Part shown: positions 8,200 through 21,100 of the stretch, one piece after another
How positions within the stretch are numbered: the first letter of the stretch is position 1
Layout: every line of letters starts with the position of its first letter
The notes under the pieces: model-generated
The model's input: only the letters and a program-made list of their open reading frames with translations
The model's database searches: none
Told to the model about the DNA's origin: nothing
Source of the DNA: Alitta virens
Taxonomy: Eukaryota > Annelida > Polychaeta > Phyllodocida > Nereididae
Direction of reading: 5' to 3'
DNA length: 64,000 bases
Assembly: GCA_932294295.1 (NCBI GenBank)
Contig: OW028574.1
Location: 10,674,215 to 10,738,214, forward strand
Made by a program: the position numbers and the translations under genes

Positions 8200-9280
8200 T
8201 TCGTTTTAGAGTTAATAATGTGCAATTAAAGGCGATTATTGAAACTTAGAATTGACAAGCTGATATCTATAGATATTTCATTTTACAATAAGTATCTATG
8301 CAGCTTTGATGATAGGTCTGCACTGTAATGCTGTACATAAATCTAAATATACAATCAGACTTTTTGGTAATTTTTCTGACTCGGACGTTTCGGAAATAAT
8401 TAATGATGACGATTTGACCATATTGTTGACGAGTTTACCAACTTTGATTACGACTAAGCCAGCTTAGGTGATCACTTAACCAAGAAAGATGACCACTTTG
8501 CTTGATTGTGATGACTTGACTTGAGTGTTGACGAGTTTACTTATAGGGACGTCCCGACTTCACTTTTTTGGGGACGACTTCACTTTTTTGGGGACGACTT
8601 CATCAGTTGACGACTTTGTCCGTTGACGACTTGACCAACAATCGGTGCAACAGCCAGGTGGTTGAAGTTCCGGTAATATCTTTGTGAGCGTCTCAATTTT
8701 CTGATCTCGTTTCTGATATGTAATCCAGCGGAAGTGAGAATTAAAAAAGAAACTTAAAAAAGTGCCAAATTGTTTATACTGCAATTTAAATAACTGAGCA
8801 CGAATGAATCTATATTGCAGCTAATTTCATAGTCTTGGCAACTAAACAAAACGTTTAACTCCAGACAGACCAGATCTTTGAAAGTGCAGACCAGGTTTTA
8901 CTGTAATAGAAAATGCAGACCAGACTTGGAAAGTGCAGACCAAGTTTAGAAAATGCAGACCAATTCTGATCATCAGACCTGGCAAAGTACACTTCTAAAT
9001 TGTAAACCCCATTTCTTATTTAAAATCTTCTTTTTTTTTTCCAACTATAGTGAGTGAAAATAACATATCAGCAGATATATACTGTTTTTTATTTACTAAA
9101 TGAGCTTTAATGGTATGCTTTTTGTGGTTAATTGCTATCATTTTATAGACATAATGACATTATGTATTATATTGAGAAAATCATTTAAGTTAAAATTTTG
9201 TGTGTCACAGTGTGTGTGGTCTGCATGATACCTTCAGATAGAATTGAATGATTTGGTCAGCATTATATCTTCTGAACAAT
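8200..9280. other. No gene seen; short degenerate repeats
   Basis: Contains a 20-bp unit (GACTTCACTTTTTTGGGGAC) twice in tandem at 8556-8595 within a longer region of scattered GACGACTT/GACGAGTTT words (8440-8640), and at 8866-8985 about six copies of a GCAGACCAG word at 18-35 bp spacing. No ORF with protein-like composition. Confidence 0.6.
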
Positions 9281-9369
9281 CGTAGCTCAGGTTGGACAGC
9301 TTGGACCAACAAAAGAGCGTCGCCCCAGTGTTGGTTTAGCTATGGTCCACATGGTCCGCATGTTCAAAA

Positions 9370-9545
9370 GCGAGGATTTGAGGAAACCTAGTGGGCACCA
9401 TGAGACCCAATGGGATACCCAAAATGCAGAGAGGAGGTGAGAAGAACCAGTGGGATACCCATAGGCACAGTGGGATACCTCATAACCTTGGGGGACCCCA
9501 GTTAGAATGAGGAGGCGAGGAGACCCAGTGGGATACCCATAAATG
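9370..9545. repeat. Degenerate minisatellite with CAGTGGGATACCCATA units
   Basis: Five copies of (A/C)(A/C)(A/T)GTGGGATACC at about 9407, 9447, 9469 and 9527 and related half-copies, interspersed with GAGGAGGTGAGAAGA-like purine stretches. A 113-codon minus-strand frame across it is a by-product of the repeat and has no recognisable domain. Confidence 0.65.
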
Positions 9546-10224
9546 TCTAGTTTGATGTTATTATGCAAGGTATGTTTTATTGCCCAAATAACAAAAATTG
9601 TGAAATCATGAGCAAGATTTACAACCAAAAAGAATCCTTTCAGAAATAAAATAAATTACTGAACATTGTAAATTTTTTCAATATTGTTCAAAATTATTTA
9701 TTAGATTAATAAACCTTGTAAAAAAGCACTGTGGTCTCTTTGGTTGGGCCTCAAAATGCTTTTAAATGGCATCAAACAGATTTTGTATACTCTGTTATTG
9801 CTTTGAAGCCATGGCCATCTCTTCATTTTCCTATATCTGGCGTCTAGACCTATGACACAATATATCTATGACAGATATGGTTTTGTAACAATGCCAGATA
9901 TATATTATGACTAACTTTGGTGGGTGAAAGAGATTAGGTCAAGGACCTAGGGAGGCTAGTCTAGCAGACGCTTTGATTTGACTGGTTGTTCAATTATGAA
10001 GAACCCGTCTGGGGCCTCTTCACTTATTTTAATGTGTTCGACCCAGAAATGCCTAAAGTTTATTTAGGTTTGGGATAAAGTCCTTGGTTATAACTTCCAA
10101 AGTTTATAAATTGAAGTTTTAGGCACAATTGAACTTCTAACTATGGAGTGAAACAAGCTAAATGCTGGGCTTATTCCCCTACAGGCGAGCTATTTATAGA
10201 ATGCAGAGGCATGCACTTCCAAAA

Positions 10225-10335
10225 ACACACATTGGCATCTCAGGCCGATGTGATGTCATAGTGAATAGAGCGCAATTTAATTCTGCTGAGTGTGGGGACA
10301 TTAGTTCGAATCCAGCTCATAGAACTTCTTGGTTT
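10225..10335 (+). repeat. Possible tRNA-derived SINE head
   Basis: GTCATAGTGAATAGAGCG (A-box like) followed about 55 bp later by AGTTCGAATCCAGC, an almost perfect pol III B box. The stems do not fold as a real tRNA. Tail not defined. Confidence 0.4.
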
Positions 10336-10339
10336 TTTT

Positions 10340-11480
10340 CTTTCATCAAATTGACAATAACATATTTACTGCTATCACACATTGCCAGATATCTTCTCAT
10401 TTTTCACAAAGAATTTTCTTGTTCTGAGAGTAACCTTACATTGTGGGTGGAGTTCAGGCTTAGTGATGATGAAAGCAAGTGAAAATCAATATTTAAAAGT
10501 GTGCATTAAGATTTCTGTTTGTCTGCGTGCGTCTTTAAAACACTCAAATAATTCTCCAAATACCATGGACATGGCTACATAGCAGTATACTGGACATTTA
10601 ACAATATTTGGCCCAACCCAAGAAACTACAGTGCTTTTTACAAGGTATTCTCTCTTGCAGGTACCTGTTTGATGTATGCTTTTTGAATTATTTGGACAAT
10701 CCATCCAGATAGTCTCAGAAGATATCCACAATAATCATATTTGCAACATAATAATACTTCAAGTTACATATATCAACCTATTATTCAGCAGGCATTCACA
10801 GTTTTATGTTAGAGCTGGTTCTGGCATCTAAAAAAATTTTTAGACCAACTTTAATTTCTGAAATTATCACAAATTTGTGACTTTTTTCTATATATGAATG
10901 TTGTGGCATGTCAATTCTAATCACTGTGTGTAAAGTAAAAACTGACTGAAACTACCTGATCAGGAAAACAAGACACTGCAACTTTAAAATGAACACTCCA
11001 CTGAACATGTTATCTAATATGACTATGAGACTACAATGCAGAGAGCAGGTATGGTGTTTGTAACCTCTGATCCCAATGTTCCTGGTTCAAGACTGATAGG
11101 GACTGCCATCAATGTATGGTTTTGATATCTTCACAGTCATGGAAACCTACATTCGTATTGTGACTCAGTCATATTTTGGTCTCACAGAATACGATCACAT
11201 CATAGTCTCCATTCAGTCACAAGACAGTCCCATTATAGTCTCAGGGAACATAAAATGTTAACCAGTGCCTCTTTTGTCAGAACTCTTTGCAGTAAATTGA
11301 CTTTAATACTATAATATTCCTGCTCTCTTGGCACTGTAGTCTCATAGTCACTATTTGGTCACATTATCTCCCTACAGTCACTTTGTTACTTCATAGTCTC
11401 CTGGGGAAAAAGCTCTATTAAATTTGTGAGTTCAAGCTTTTGATGAGGTCATTGAATTTATATTTCTTTTAACCAATCAT
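10340..11480. other. No gene seen
   Basis: AT-rich DNA with a loose minisatellite of ATAGTCTC and CAGTCAC words at about 11150-11400. Open frames of 66-106 codons here have no recognisable domains or splice context. Confidence 0.5.
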
Positions 11481-11491
11481 AACATCGGCAG

Positions 11492-14400
11492 TTGTGAATG
11501 GGACACTTTGCAAACACATCTTGTGCATCAAGAAACTACTGCAGACAATTGACATAGATTATGAAGTATCACCTGAGGCTGCAAACAGAAAATGTAGGTT
11601 TGATTCAAATTATAATTTGCCCATTTTAACTAGTATATTAAGTAATACAAGTTTGCAAAATGGAACATACTGTTTTCTGAAAAGGTTAAAAAAAATTCTT
11701 GGACAGGGAAAAAGTGTCAAACAGAACACAGCTACAATCAGAAAACCAGTGAAGTATGTAATTATCTTCCTATTCAAGAAAAAAATATATATATTTGCTT
11801 CATGTTTTCGATTTTCATACGTCTAAACCATAAATTATCTTCCTATTTGAAAAAATATATAATTTGGCTTCATGTGTTCTGCTAATTTTACCTTTTTTAT
11901 AATATAGGTTAAGTTATCTCATGTGAATGACTATGAAGACAGACTGGCTGTATTGCCAGGAAATGGACAAACCTGGGGTGTGTGCAGAATCCAGTTCACT
12001 CACTCTGATATACCAGAAGCTCAGATACGTTGCCTTACATGTGGAAGCTATGAATGCCAACATACCACAGCCCTGATATTCCAACTGCCCCTTGCACCAG
12101 ATGATGATAATCCAGTAGCTCTGTTCCGCCAGGCCTTTTTTTTTATAATTAAATTATATGGAAATACTTCCCAAAAAACATGGCAATGCAGAGAAAGTTT
12201 ACAGTGACCAGACAGTGAAACTATACCCACATATGTTAGGTCCTAAAGCCTTTGTCCTTCAAACAGTTTTATAACAAAATGCATGGAACCCAGAATAAAG
12301 ACGACCTTACTTTATTCCTCATACCTCATCATCAATAGAAGATAATTTTGTACCAAGATCTTCATGGTAGGAGTTCCATTTTATGGTGATGAAAATTTCA
12401 TGCTGGGCAATTGATAGAAAATGCCAAACAAAAATTCTAAACCAAAAATAACTTTTCAAATAAAAATTATAGAATTATAGGAACATCAATGACATGAAAA
12501 ATTGTAGAAACTTTTGATTTTCACAGCCTTGTATAAGTGGTTTATTACTTTTACAGAGAATGAAGAAAGAATAGCAGACTTTGTCATGGCCAGTGAAGAG
12601 GGTTTTTGTATCTGTGGCCAAAAGTGGTCAACTATTGAAGAGCCAAGGGAGGACCTTTTGCAATCTGTGTGCTTAGTTTATTGTGAGAAGTCAGTGAAGT
12701 ATTTGAAAGGTCAATATATTCATAATTCTACTATGTAAACATAGATCTGGTTATTATTATTTTACATACCCAACGAATTGATACCCTGATGATTTATAAT
12801 AATACTCTCCATTTCATAATCTAACTATCCAAGAATCTTTTTTTTTATAATTAAATTATATTTATTATTTGAATTGGATGTGCATAATTTGTAACAGCAT
12901 ATAAAATTATAATTTTTCTTGCGTCAGTATATCAGAGACCATGCACCTTCTCATCCTGCAATCAAGCTAAGACATTTGATGGTCTATCGAACAACATGAT
13001 ATATTGTGGCACTTACGCATTTAGTCATGGAATCCTATTTGACTACCTAAGACATTTTTTGACGGAGGGGTGAGATGTTGTCTAGTTTTTACACACAAAA
13101 TAGTTTACCATTACAATTTGTATGATTCTGTTTTGTCCTAACCATGTGAAATGATATTACAGCCTGAAAATGCATCATTACTTCCAAACATATGTCCACA
13201 AGATGATGATGCTCGGATTTGTTCAAGATGTGGATAAATTGCATTATGGGAAGTTCAGGAAGGCTTGTTAAAGATTTATGAGGTAATTTTGGTGCAGTGG
13301 GAAAAAAAACCATAGTTTTGATTTATTTTACGACGTTGATTATTGAGGTTTAGCTTCAATAATTAGCAAACCAAGAATGTTTAGTATACTATACATTCAG
13401 TTTGGAATATCCTTTGACATATTTCGATGCAATCCCGCAAACAATAGTTTAGGGTTCTATTTTTCATGACTTCAACTTCAAAGAAGGTTTTCAGTGCCTG
13501 GATTGTGGATCTCAGCCACCAGTTGTGGTTTTAGATGGAATTTGTCTAGGAATGCAAAAGACCTACCTGAAGGGGCATATGACGGCACCAAAGGAACACA
13601 CAAACCTCCTTTGTGGAAGATAAGTAATTTTTATGATAACTGCAGGACATAGGCATTTTAAGGGCGAATTATTAGGTTATATAAATTTAACGGTTCATAG
13701 CAGTACATACATATGTTTATAATGTTTTGGCATAATAAGTAAAAATTTTATAACCTGATAAATTCTTAATATGTGCTAACTTTTTCCTTTATTTGTTTGT
13801 TTACAAGTTTTGATACTAGCGTTTTCATAAAAGTTAAACATGAACACACACTTTTGAAAGAATACTGTACAATGGAGGGTCCAGATGAGAGGTTCAAGCA
13901 GCTACTGGATCAGGTAGCTGAATTCAAAATATAATACCATAGACATTTAAATAGCTGCCAAATTGAAATTTTTGCTAATATTTTTTTTTACTGATTTATA
14001 TTTTGAGTACAGATGACATTGTACCAGCCATCTCTAGTGCCTCTGCTGAACGAATTGATGGAAAGTGGTCACCAAACACAATGTCCCAAACAACTGAGAG
14101 AGATATTATTGTCACTGAGCCAAGACAGTCCAGTGTGTGCCTTAATTCCTCCTGACGATGATATTTTAGACCTTTTGGAATCAGTTGCTGATGGATATGA
14201 CCCTAGACAAACTCCAGGCACTGATTTGAAGTAAGATCTGAATTATATTGTGCATAAAGCTAGCAAGTAGTATAAAGCTCTCAGATAACAAGACATCTAA
14301 TGTCTTTAAATTGCAGGTTAATACAGATGAAAACCCCATTGCTATTCAACTTGTTAGTGCAACATGAAGAAATACCAGTCAGTGTGAGACAGGTTTTGGA

Positions 14401-15302
14401 TGACCTAATCAACATATCACTAGCACCATTTAGAGGCAGGTGTCATGACCTTCCACCACCTGTTACAGCTAGCACTACAGGGTATTTTCCATGCCTGCCA
14501 GTTGTGTGCCAACGTGGAAGATATGCCTTAGACAGTAAGATACACACATCAGAGTCTGCTTTAAGTTGCAAGAAAACTTCACCAAAGAAAGGGCACAGAA
14601 CTCTGACACCTGGGTTATTCATACTGAATTGTCAGCATGGTGTGTATTATATAGTTCTCAAAGAAATAAATGCTGACACCAATGCCGATTTACTAATTAG
14701 GCATTTTGTATGTAAATTCTACACTTTATTTTTTTTAGGAATATGCTATGGATTTGAATTGATGATGAATTTTGAGTCTCCGGATATGGCCTTCACCTTG
14801 CTGAGAACACGTTTTAGAGAAGGTAAGCATATGATCGTCATAATAGCTTATTTCTGAATCTTTGATATCTTGGCAATAACAAGTTTAATGTTGATTTTTT
14901 GCATTTTTGCATCCTTCAGCTCCAGAAATTATTGTGTACGACAATGGATGTAAGTTACATCAATACTGCCTAAACAGAGACCCTGATTTCTTTAAGAGAA
15001 CAAAGTTTGTTGTGGACAGACTCCATTGGAAAAATCACATACTGGTAAGCTGAACCCAGGCATACAACATGAATAATTACCCTGGCATGAGAAACCTGAA
15101 CAGCCAAGTGGCAGAACAACACAATTCCCAAATAAAACCTCTGTCGTCAATGTTATCTTACATGACACATGAAAACTTTATGCTGATGTTAAAAATTCAT
15201 ATGATATTCAGAAATTATTTGCACATGGCAAGGAGTTGTCCTGGAAAACGTTTCCAATATAAGGACTTCATTGTCAATCTTATGCATGCATATTGCAAGT
15301 AA
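11492..15302 (+). pseudogene. KDZ-like (HMGXB3-type) transposase, intron-containing and decayed
   Basis: A chain of plausible exons on one strand: 11492-11593 (NGTLCKHI, the C-x-H half of a SWIM zinc finger), 11908-12135 (Cys/His segment RCLTCGSYECQH), 12526-12709 (FCICG), about 13162-13235 (ICSRCG), 13445-13622 (CLDCG then VVLDGICLGMQK), about 13830-13910, 14013-14230, 14317-14822 and 14920-15302. Donors and acceptors at 14230/14317 and 14822/14920 keep frame. The last exons carry the conserved core: YDNGCKLHQY, DRLHWKNH and NSQVAEQHNS, supplying Asp, Asp/His and Glu of the RNase H-like site of Kyakuja-Dileera-Zisupton elements and of HMG-box protein 3-like domesticated relatives. An in-frame TGA near 15050, in place of the usual Cys-Ser segment, and missing N-terminal exons indicate a pseudogene. 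A host HMGXB3-like paralogue is the alternative. Confidence 0.6.
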
Positions 15303-16265
15303 ATGCAGTTTCAATAACAAGATATATTTTATAAAGAGTAGTGTCAACTAGAGTCTCTTACATCATGAATATGAGTATTCAGTCCAGTAAAACCATACCA
15401 TGCATTGTAAAATTAGTTGTAATATTGTAACATACCACATTGTGTAGTAAAATGGAAAACTTTTGACTACTTCGTTTTTCTAACCTAGCAATGAAATATA
15501 TATTGTCTAATTTTTGCAGATTGATGGAGATTATATTGCATGGTTTGCTAAATATAAAGCAGTAAAGTCATTTCTATTATAGATGATACAAATAAGATGA
15601 CCAGATTTGTTTGTAGTAGTTTTAGGACGTCGCATAACCAACTCAGGTGTGCTCTTCTTCTGTTCCGTGAACTGTCATATATTATGCATGCCAAACTTTT
15701 CTTGATTGTACATCATCTAATGTACAAGTTTATGATGAAGATTTAGCTTAATTATGCTCTGTCTGTTTGCAGTAGTGTCACACTTGGCTGCAAGTCACAT
15801 ACCATGTGATACTTTCAGTGTCATTGGCACTGATTTCACAGACTTTAGAAGACTCCCATTTAATATTCATGCTGTTTTCAAAAATTAATTAGGATATTTA
15901 AAATAAACAATCCTGTTATTAAGAGACCTTATATGCCAAAGTGGTATCTGGCTAATATTTTATCACTTTTTTAGGATAAAATCAAAATGATTTACAAAAT
16001 AAATCTTCTGGAAATATTTTTAACAAATGTAGTCTTGTTTTTATTGTTGCTACATATTAAAGTATGTTCATCTGAGAATCTTATTCCTTTTTTGTAGCTG
16101 TCTTTTTTCTACAGATTTCCTTAATTCACCCCTTATCAACATACTTCAAGATTTTTTTAAATAATCTATTGGACCCCTTGATTTAATTCCATGTATGAAC
16201 GTATATTACAGGACACGTTGTACTGCCTTTTTACATATCAAGCATTGTTCTTGAAATAAATAAGA
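15303..16265. other. No gene seen
   Basis: AT-rich sequence after the transposase relic, without protein-like frames, repeats of note or RNA-gene signals. The 3' untranslated part or terminal repeat of the transposon could lie here but no inverted terminal repeat was found. Confidence 0.45.
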
Positions 16266-16612
16266 CGAACTGAACCCAAGGTTGGTGGGCATCCAACTGC
16301 TGTTGGGCTTATACTCACCTTGAGCCGACAGCAATAAACATGAGGCCAACCAGACATAGTGGGATAACATAAGGTTGATTTAAGAGTGGGATGACATGAT
16401 AATTCACTAACATTTCAGCCAAAATTTGCCCAACCTGAATGAGAAATGGTTGGTCAAAATTGGGCTGACCAGGCGGTTGGCTAACCTGATGGTAAAAAAT
16501 TGTGGTAAACACATGATAGTGGGCCTACCTGCCGTTGGGAAGAGCAAATATTGGGCCAACATGAGGCGGATATCAGGCCAATGTTGGTCTGACATTAAAA
16601 TCTGTTATTTCA
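16266..16612. repeat. TTGGCCCA-type dispersed minisatellite, locus 1
   Basis: Irregular repeats of GTTGGTGGGC, GTTGGGC, GGCCAAC, TTGGGCTGACC and TTGGCTAACCTGATGG every 20-35 bp. The same word set fills 44925-45360, 51310-51425 and 51655-52345. Confidence 0.65.
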
Positions 16613-16782
16613 ACTAATAGGCTAGTGTAGGCCTATTCGATATTGGCAGTAGTGTCACACTTGGTTTAAACTGCTTCAAGCCATATAAAATTTGCTAAAT
16701 ATATATACATTTTATAAATATTGACTCTGATTTGGCGCTCCACAAATTTTCGCAATCAATGAGACTGATATGCATGAACCAG

Positions 16783-16950
16783 AAAATCAGGTAGCTCAAA
16801 GGCTACTGAATCATTATGAAGCTGTAGCTGTTAGACTACCATACCTTATTGACAGCATTGTCATTTGCTAAAAGGGCTCGCAAAACACATTGAATTTCAT
16901 AACAGGATTGTGACCAAGAATTACCATAAAATTGGAGTTTTTAAGACTAC
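16783..16950. repeat. Satellite (about 141-bp monomer), left flank of the BEL element
   Basis: Contains GTAGCTCAAAGGCTACTGAATCATTATGAAGCTGTAGCTGTTAGACTACCATACCTTATTGACAGC-like monomer sequence (described by positions 16790-16855), the same family that resumes directly after the BEL element at 24030. The pre-insertion sequence can be read across the junction. Confidence 0.85.
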
Positions 16951-16954
16951 CACA

Positions 16955-17704
16955 TGTCTTTAACTTAACATAAGTCCAAAGAAATTTCTAACTCGCTTTA
17001 TTGTTTCGTAATCATGAACATAAGCATCAGCGTAAGCGTAAGCGTAAGCGGTTAGCTGAAACAAGAAATAAATCCAAGAATAGTTTGAGGCTAATTGAAA
17101 CATCATACATGTATGCCTATATTAACTTAAAGTCCATAAACCATATTTTTGCTTTAAAGTCAGGTAAACATAATAATTGCTTATAATACCATAATTATGC
17201 ATGAAATGCTGATAATTTACATGAAATGTGATAATAGATCTATGTATTTAAATATATAAATGAACGAATGCATGTGATAATAGGTCTTCTAAGAATCAAC
17301 ATGATAGCCTGAGATTTGAACTCATGGTAAATATCATAAATTAAAACCTTGACAAATTACATTAATTAAATAACACAAGATCATCTACTTTGTGTAAGGT
17401 AAACAATACGTCATTATTATAACATAGCAATGATACATAAACATGTGAAAATATAATAGTTAATACATCAGTACTTACAATTCATTTCTCCTTGGAGGCT
17501 TCAAAAGACATTCAATACTTGACTTTCTTCTATCTTAACATTATCACTGTAGATTCAAGACTGACAGAGCAACAACTGATTTTGCAAAAGGAAGCATGTA
17601 AGCATGTGACAAGGGAAACAAAAACCTGTGTCAAACACAATTTTCACACATTTGGGGAGACTGTTGTTTGTGGGTTTTCTATTATTGAGACATGAGAGCA
17701 AACA
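16955..17704 (-). repeat. BEL/Pao LTR (3' LTR in element orientation)
   Basis: 750 bp, same length as its partner. Contains a (GCGTAA)n-like AAGCGTAAGCGTAAGCG tract near 17030. Differences seen against the other LTR include G/A at about 17283, A/G at about 16978 and a G/C at about 17399. Confidence 0.95.
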
Positions 17705-17740
17705 GCACCCCCTTGAGGACCTCCGGTGTCCTCAACTCCA

Positions 17741-18082
17741 TTAAGTTTTGATTGCTTCTTCCAGGAGACAAACTTTGTTGGCTGGTCTGGTGTAACTTCC
17801 ATTCGATGTCTTGACAGTGACTGTCCTGACGTATCCATCGTTGCTTGTTTTAACATCCACTACACGACCGAGGTGCCATTGGCCGCGAGGCAGATTTTCG
17901 TCAACCAGGAGAACCAAATCACCTGCCATGTGATTTCGCTGAATTTGAGTCCACTTAGATCGAACAGTGAGGGAAGGAAGGTATTCCCTTAACCATCTTT
18001 TCCACAGATGATCTACCATGACTTGAACTTGTCTCCATCTCTTGCGACTATCGATCTCAGCAGGATGAAACTTGCCAATCAG
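17741..18082 (-). pseudogene. BEL pol C-terminal remnant (DUF5641-type, after integrase), out of frame
   Basis: Minus-strand frame starting LIGKFHPAEIDS and continuing with a Trp/Arg-rich block (SRKRWRQVQVMVDHLWKRW) and a GDLVLLVDEN segment, typical of the C-terminal domain behind BEL/Pao integrases that ends in a chromatin- or nucleic-acid-binding barrel. It is in a different frame from the pol ORF that ends at 18142. Between them the usual segment (LNSRPLT... and TPNHFL) is missing, so about 100-150 bp appear deleted. Confidence 0.85.
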
Positions 18083-18141
18083 GCTGACGTCTGTTGGATG
18101 ACTTCAGTCAAAGTCGTTCGGAGGACTGCTTCTGTGACACT

Positions 18142-21100
18142 CTACTCCTTCAGCACTGCTTTCAGTGCAGTTTTAACTGATCGAATCAGTCTTTCCCAAG
18201 CACCTCCGAAGTTGGGTGCATGTGGGGGCATAAAATTCCATTTGATGTGTCCTTTCAGTAAGTAGTCATGTACCTTGCCTTGATCCATCTGGGAAAGCTC
18301 ATTTTTCAGTTCATTGTTGGCTCCATGGAAATTTGTGCCATTGTCACTGAACAATTCATCAGGTTTACCACGACGACTTACGAAACAGCGTAATACCAGG
18401 ATGAAATCGTCTGCTTCTAAGGAGTCTGCCAGTTCAAGATGCACGGCTCTTGTGACTAAACAGGTGAAGAGGCACCCCCATTTCTTCATTTTAGATCTGG
18501 CTCTTTTGACATACATAGGTCCAAAATAGTCAACTCCGGTGTACTGGAATGCGCGAGTAAATCCGGCTGTTCGTTGCAGAGGTAAGTCCGCCATGACAGG
18601 TGATGTTGGTTTGACTGTTCTTCGATGGCAGTCAAAACACTTGTGTATGATGTGCTTTGTCATCTGTCTGCACTTGATGGGCCAGTACTTCTGACGCAAG
18701 ATGGCAATCATATGTTCCGGTCCACAGTGCGCATGACTCTGATGTATGTCTCTAGCAATGAGGCGTGTGATGTGATGATCATATGGAAGAATGATTTGAT
18801 GCTTGTCATGTCCCATATCTGGACTGTTTCTCAGACGACCACCAATTCTCATGACATGAAGCGATGTATCCAGATAGGGATCCAGAGGTCGAAGTGGACT
18901 GCATTGTTCAATTTCTTCACCAGTTCTCAGTCTTGCCAAGTCCTTCACAAACACTTCTTGCTGACATTGCCTGACAAGGCACATTTCTGCTTGTTGCAAT
19001 TCAAAACATGTGAGCTGAGGTGACTTGGTAACTTGACTGTTGTAACGAGGTAATACAGACAGAAAAGACATAACTGCTCGAAGTAGCCATGCAGCCCGTT
19101 TCTTCAACTGGTACCAAGATGAAAAAATCCAAACATCTACTAGAGCATCAAGCCGGAAAATCATAATTCCTGATTGTTGATCATTTGCCACCATTGTATG
19201 TACCTTGCGAATGTTTTCATCATCATCGGCTGGTCCACCAATGTCAGGTTGTTCCGGCCAATTGTCTTCACTTTGCCACAAATAGCTTGGACCACGAAAC
19301 CACATGCTGTCACACGTGAGGTCTTGACTGGATACACCACGTGAAGGTTGATCAGCTGGGTTGAGTTTTGATGGCACATATCTCCACTGTGTTGGTTCAC
19401 TCATCTCCCGAATTTCTGAGATGCGGTTTGCCACGAAGATTTTCCATCTCCTAGTTTCATTTGTGATGTATCGTAGAACTGTAAGAGAGTCTGTCCAGAA
19501 AACCACTTGCATACTCCCAAGATCCAGCTCATCTTTGATAGAACTAGCCAAGCGAACTGACATAACAGCACCTTGGAGTTCCAATTTTGGAATCGTGAGA
19601 ACTTGCTTGAGCGGAGCTACGTGTGTCTTGGCTGCAATAAATGAACAGTAAATGTAGTTGTCCACAGATCGCAGATATGCAACAGAGGCGAAACCTGCTT
19701 CAGATGCATCTGAGAACAAATGTAGTTGTAAATTGTCCACATTGCAAGCAAATCCAAAATGTCTGGGTGTGAACAGATTTTGTAGGTGGACGAGATCAGC
19801 TTGCCAGGAATCCCATCGTTGTTGAATGTCTGCTGGTATTTTTTCATCCCATTGTAGTTTCCGACTCCAAATGTCCTGGATCAGTGTCTTTGCGGTGAAC
19901 ACATATGGTGCCAAAAATCCACAGGGGTCGAAGACGGAACTCACAGCACTCACTATGCCTCGTTTGGTTGGTGATACATGTTTCAGAACAGGATTGAAGA
20001 CAAAGGCATCAACTTGCACGTTCCACCCAACTCCAAGAGCTCTCTCAAGTTGCAGCGTGTCAAAGTCAAGATTAATGCTGGTTGTGAGGACGCTATCTTT
20101 GGAGAAATAGTTGAGTACTTCTTTGGATGATGACATCCACTTTCTCAGCTCAAATCCCTTTGCTGCTAAGGCCTGTGATACAGAAGAAGCAATATGAATA
20201 GCACTTGTGACATCATCCGCCGACATCAACATGTCGTCTACGTAAAAGTTTCTGAGGATGACGTTACTTGCAGCTTCATCGTTAATAGAATGAGCAACTT
20301 GTTGGAGAGCAAAGTTGGTGCAGCAGGGAGAATCTTTGGCTCCAAAAATGTGTGCGAGCATCTTGTAGACATCACATGGACCCTTGTCATCCAGATTTGG
20401 TTTCCATAAGAAGCGCAATGCCTGAGAATCATGTTCTGGAACAGTGACTTGGTGGAACATGTCAGAGATATCAGCTACCACAGCAATGGGCTTCAAACGA
20501 AAACATTGTAGGACACCAAAGATGCTGTTAAGTAGATCTGGTCCTGTGATGAGCCGACTGTTTAAGGAGACATCATTGAAGGTGGCAGCAGCATCGAAGA
20601 CCACCCGCACTTTGTCTGGCTTCTTCGGGTTGAGGACACAATGATGAGGTAAGTACCAAGTTTTTTCAGTTTCAGCATTGACTTCATCATCTGTTAACTT
20701 GCGAGCATGGCCTTTGTCAATGTAACCATTAAGTACATCAGAATATTTACCCTTGAGTTGAATGTTGGATGAAAGACGCTTCTGTAAGGACTGGAATCTC
20801 TTTTCTGCCATGCTTCTGTTGTCTGGTAGCTTCTCCAACCTCTTCCATAACATAGGCACTTCGTAGTGGTCATTGACAAATCTTGTATCAGACTTGAGAA
20901 TCTGCCATGCCCTCTGATCTTCAACGGACATGGGTTTGCGGATGTTCGCTGTGACTCCGAAGGATTCCGTCTGCCAGAATCTCTCCACTTGAGCACTGAG
21001 TTGATCATCTGTAGTCATGAGGAAATTGACGTGAGCTTGATGACTATCATGTGTTTCGAGTGAGGAGGGACCCATAAGACACCAACCAAGGTGAGTTTGA

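Noticed and set aside
9287..9628. 113-codon minus-strand open frame
   Set aside because: It lies over the GTGGGATACC minisatellite, and the repeats YPTGSPRLL-like are just translations of the repeat. No splice context or domain.
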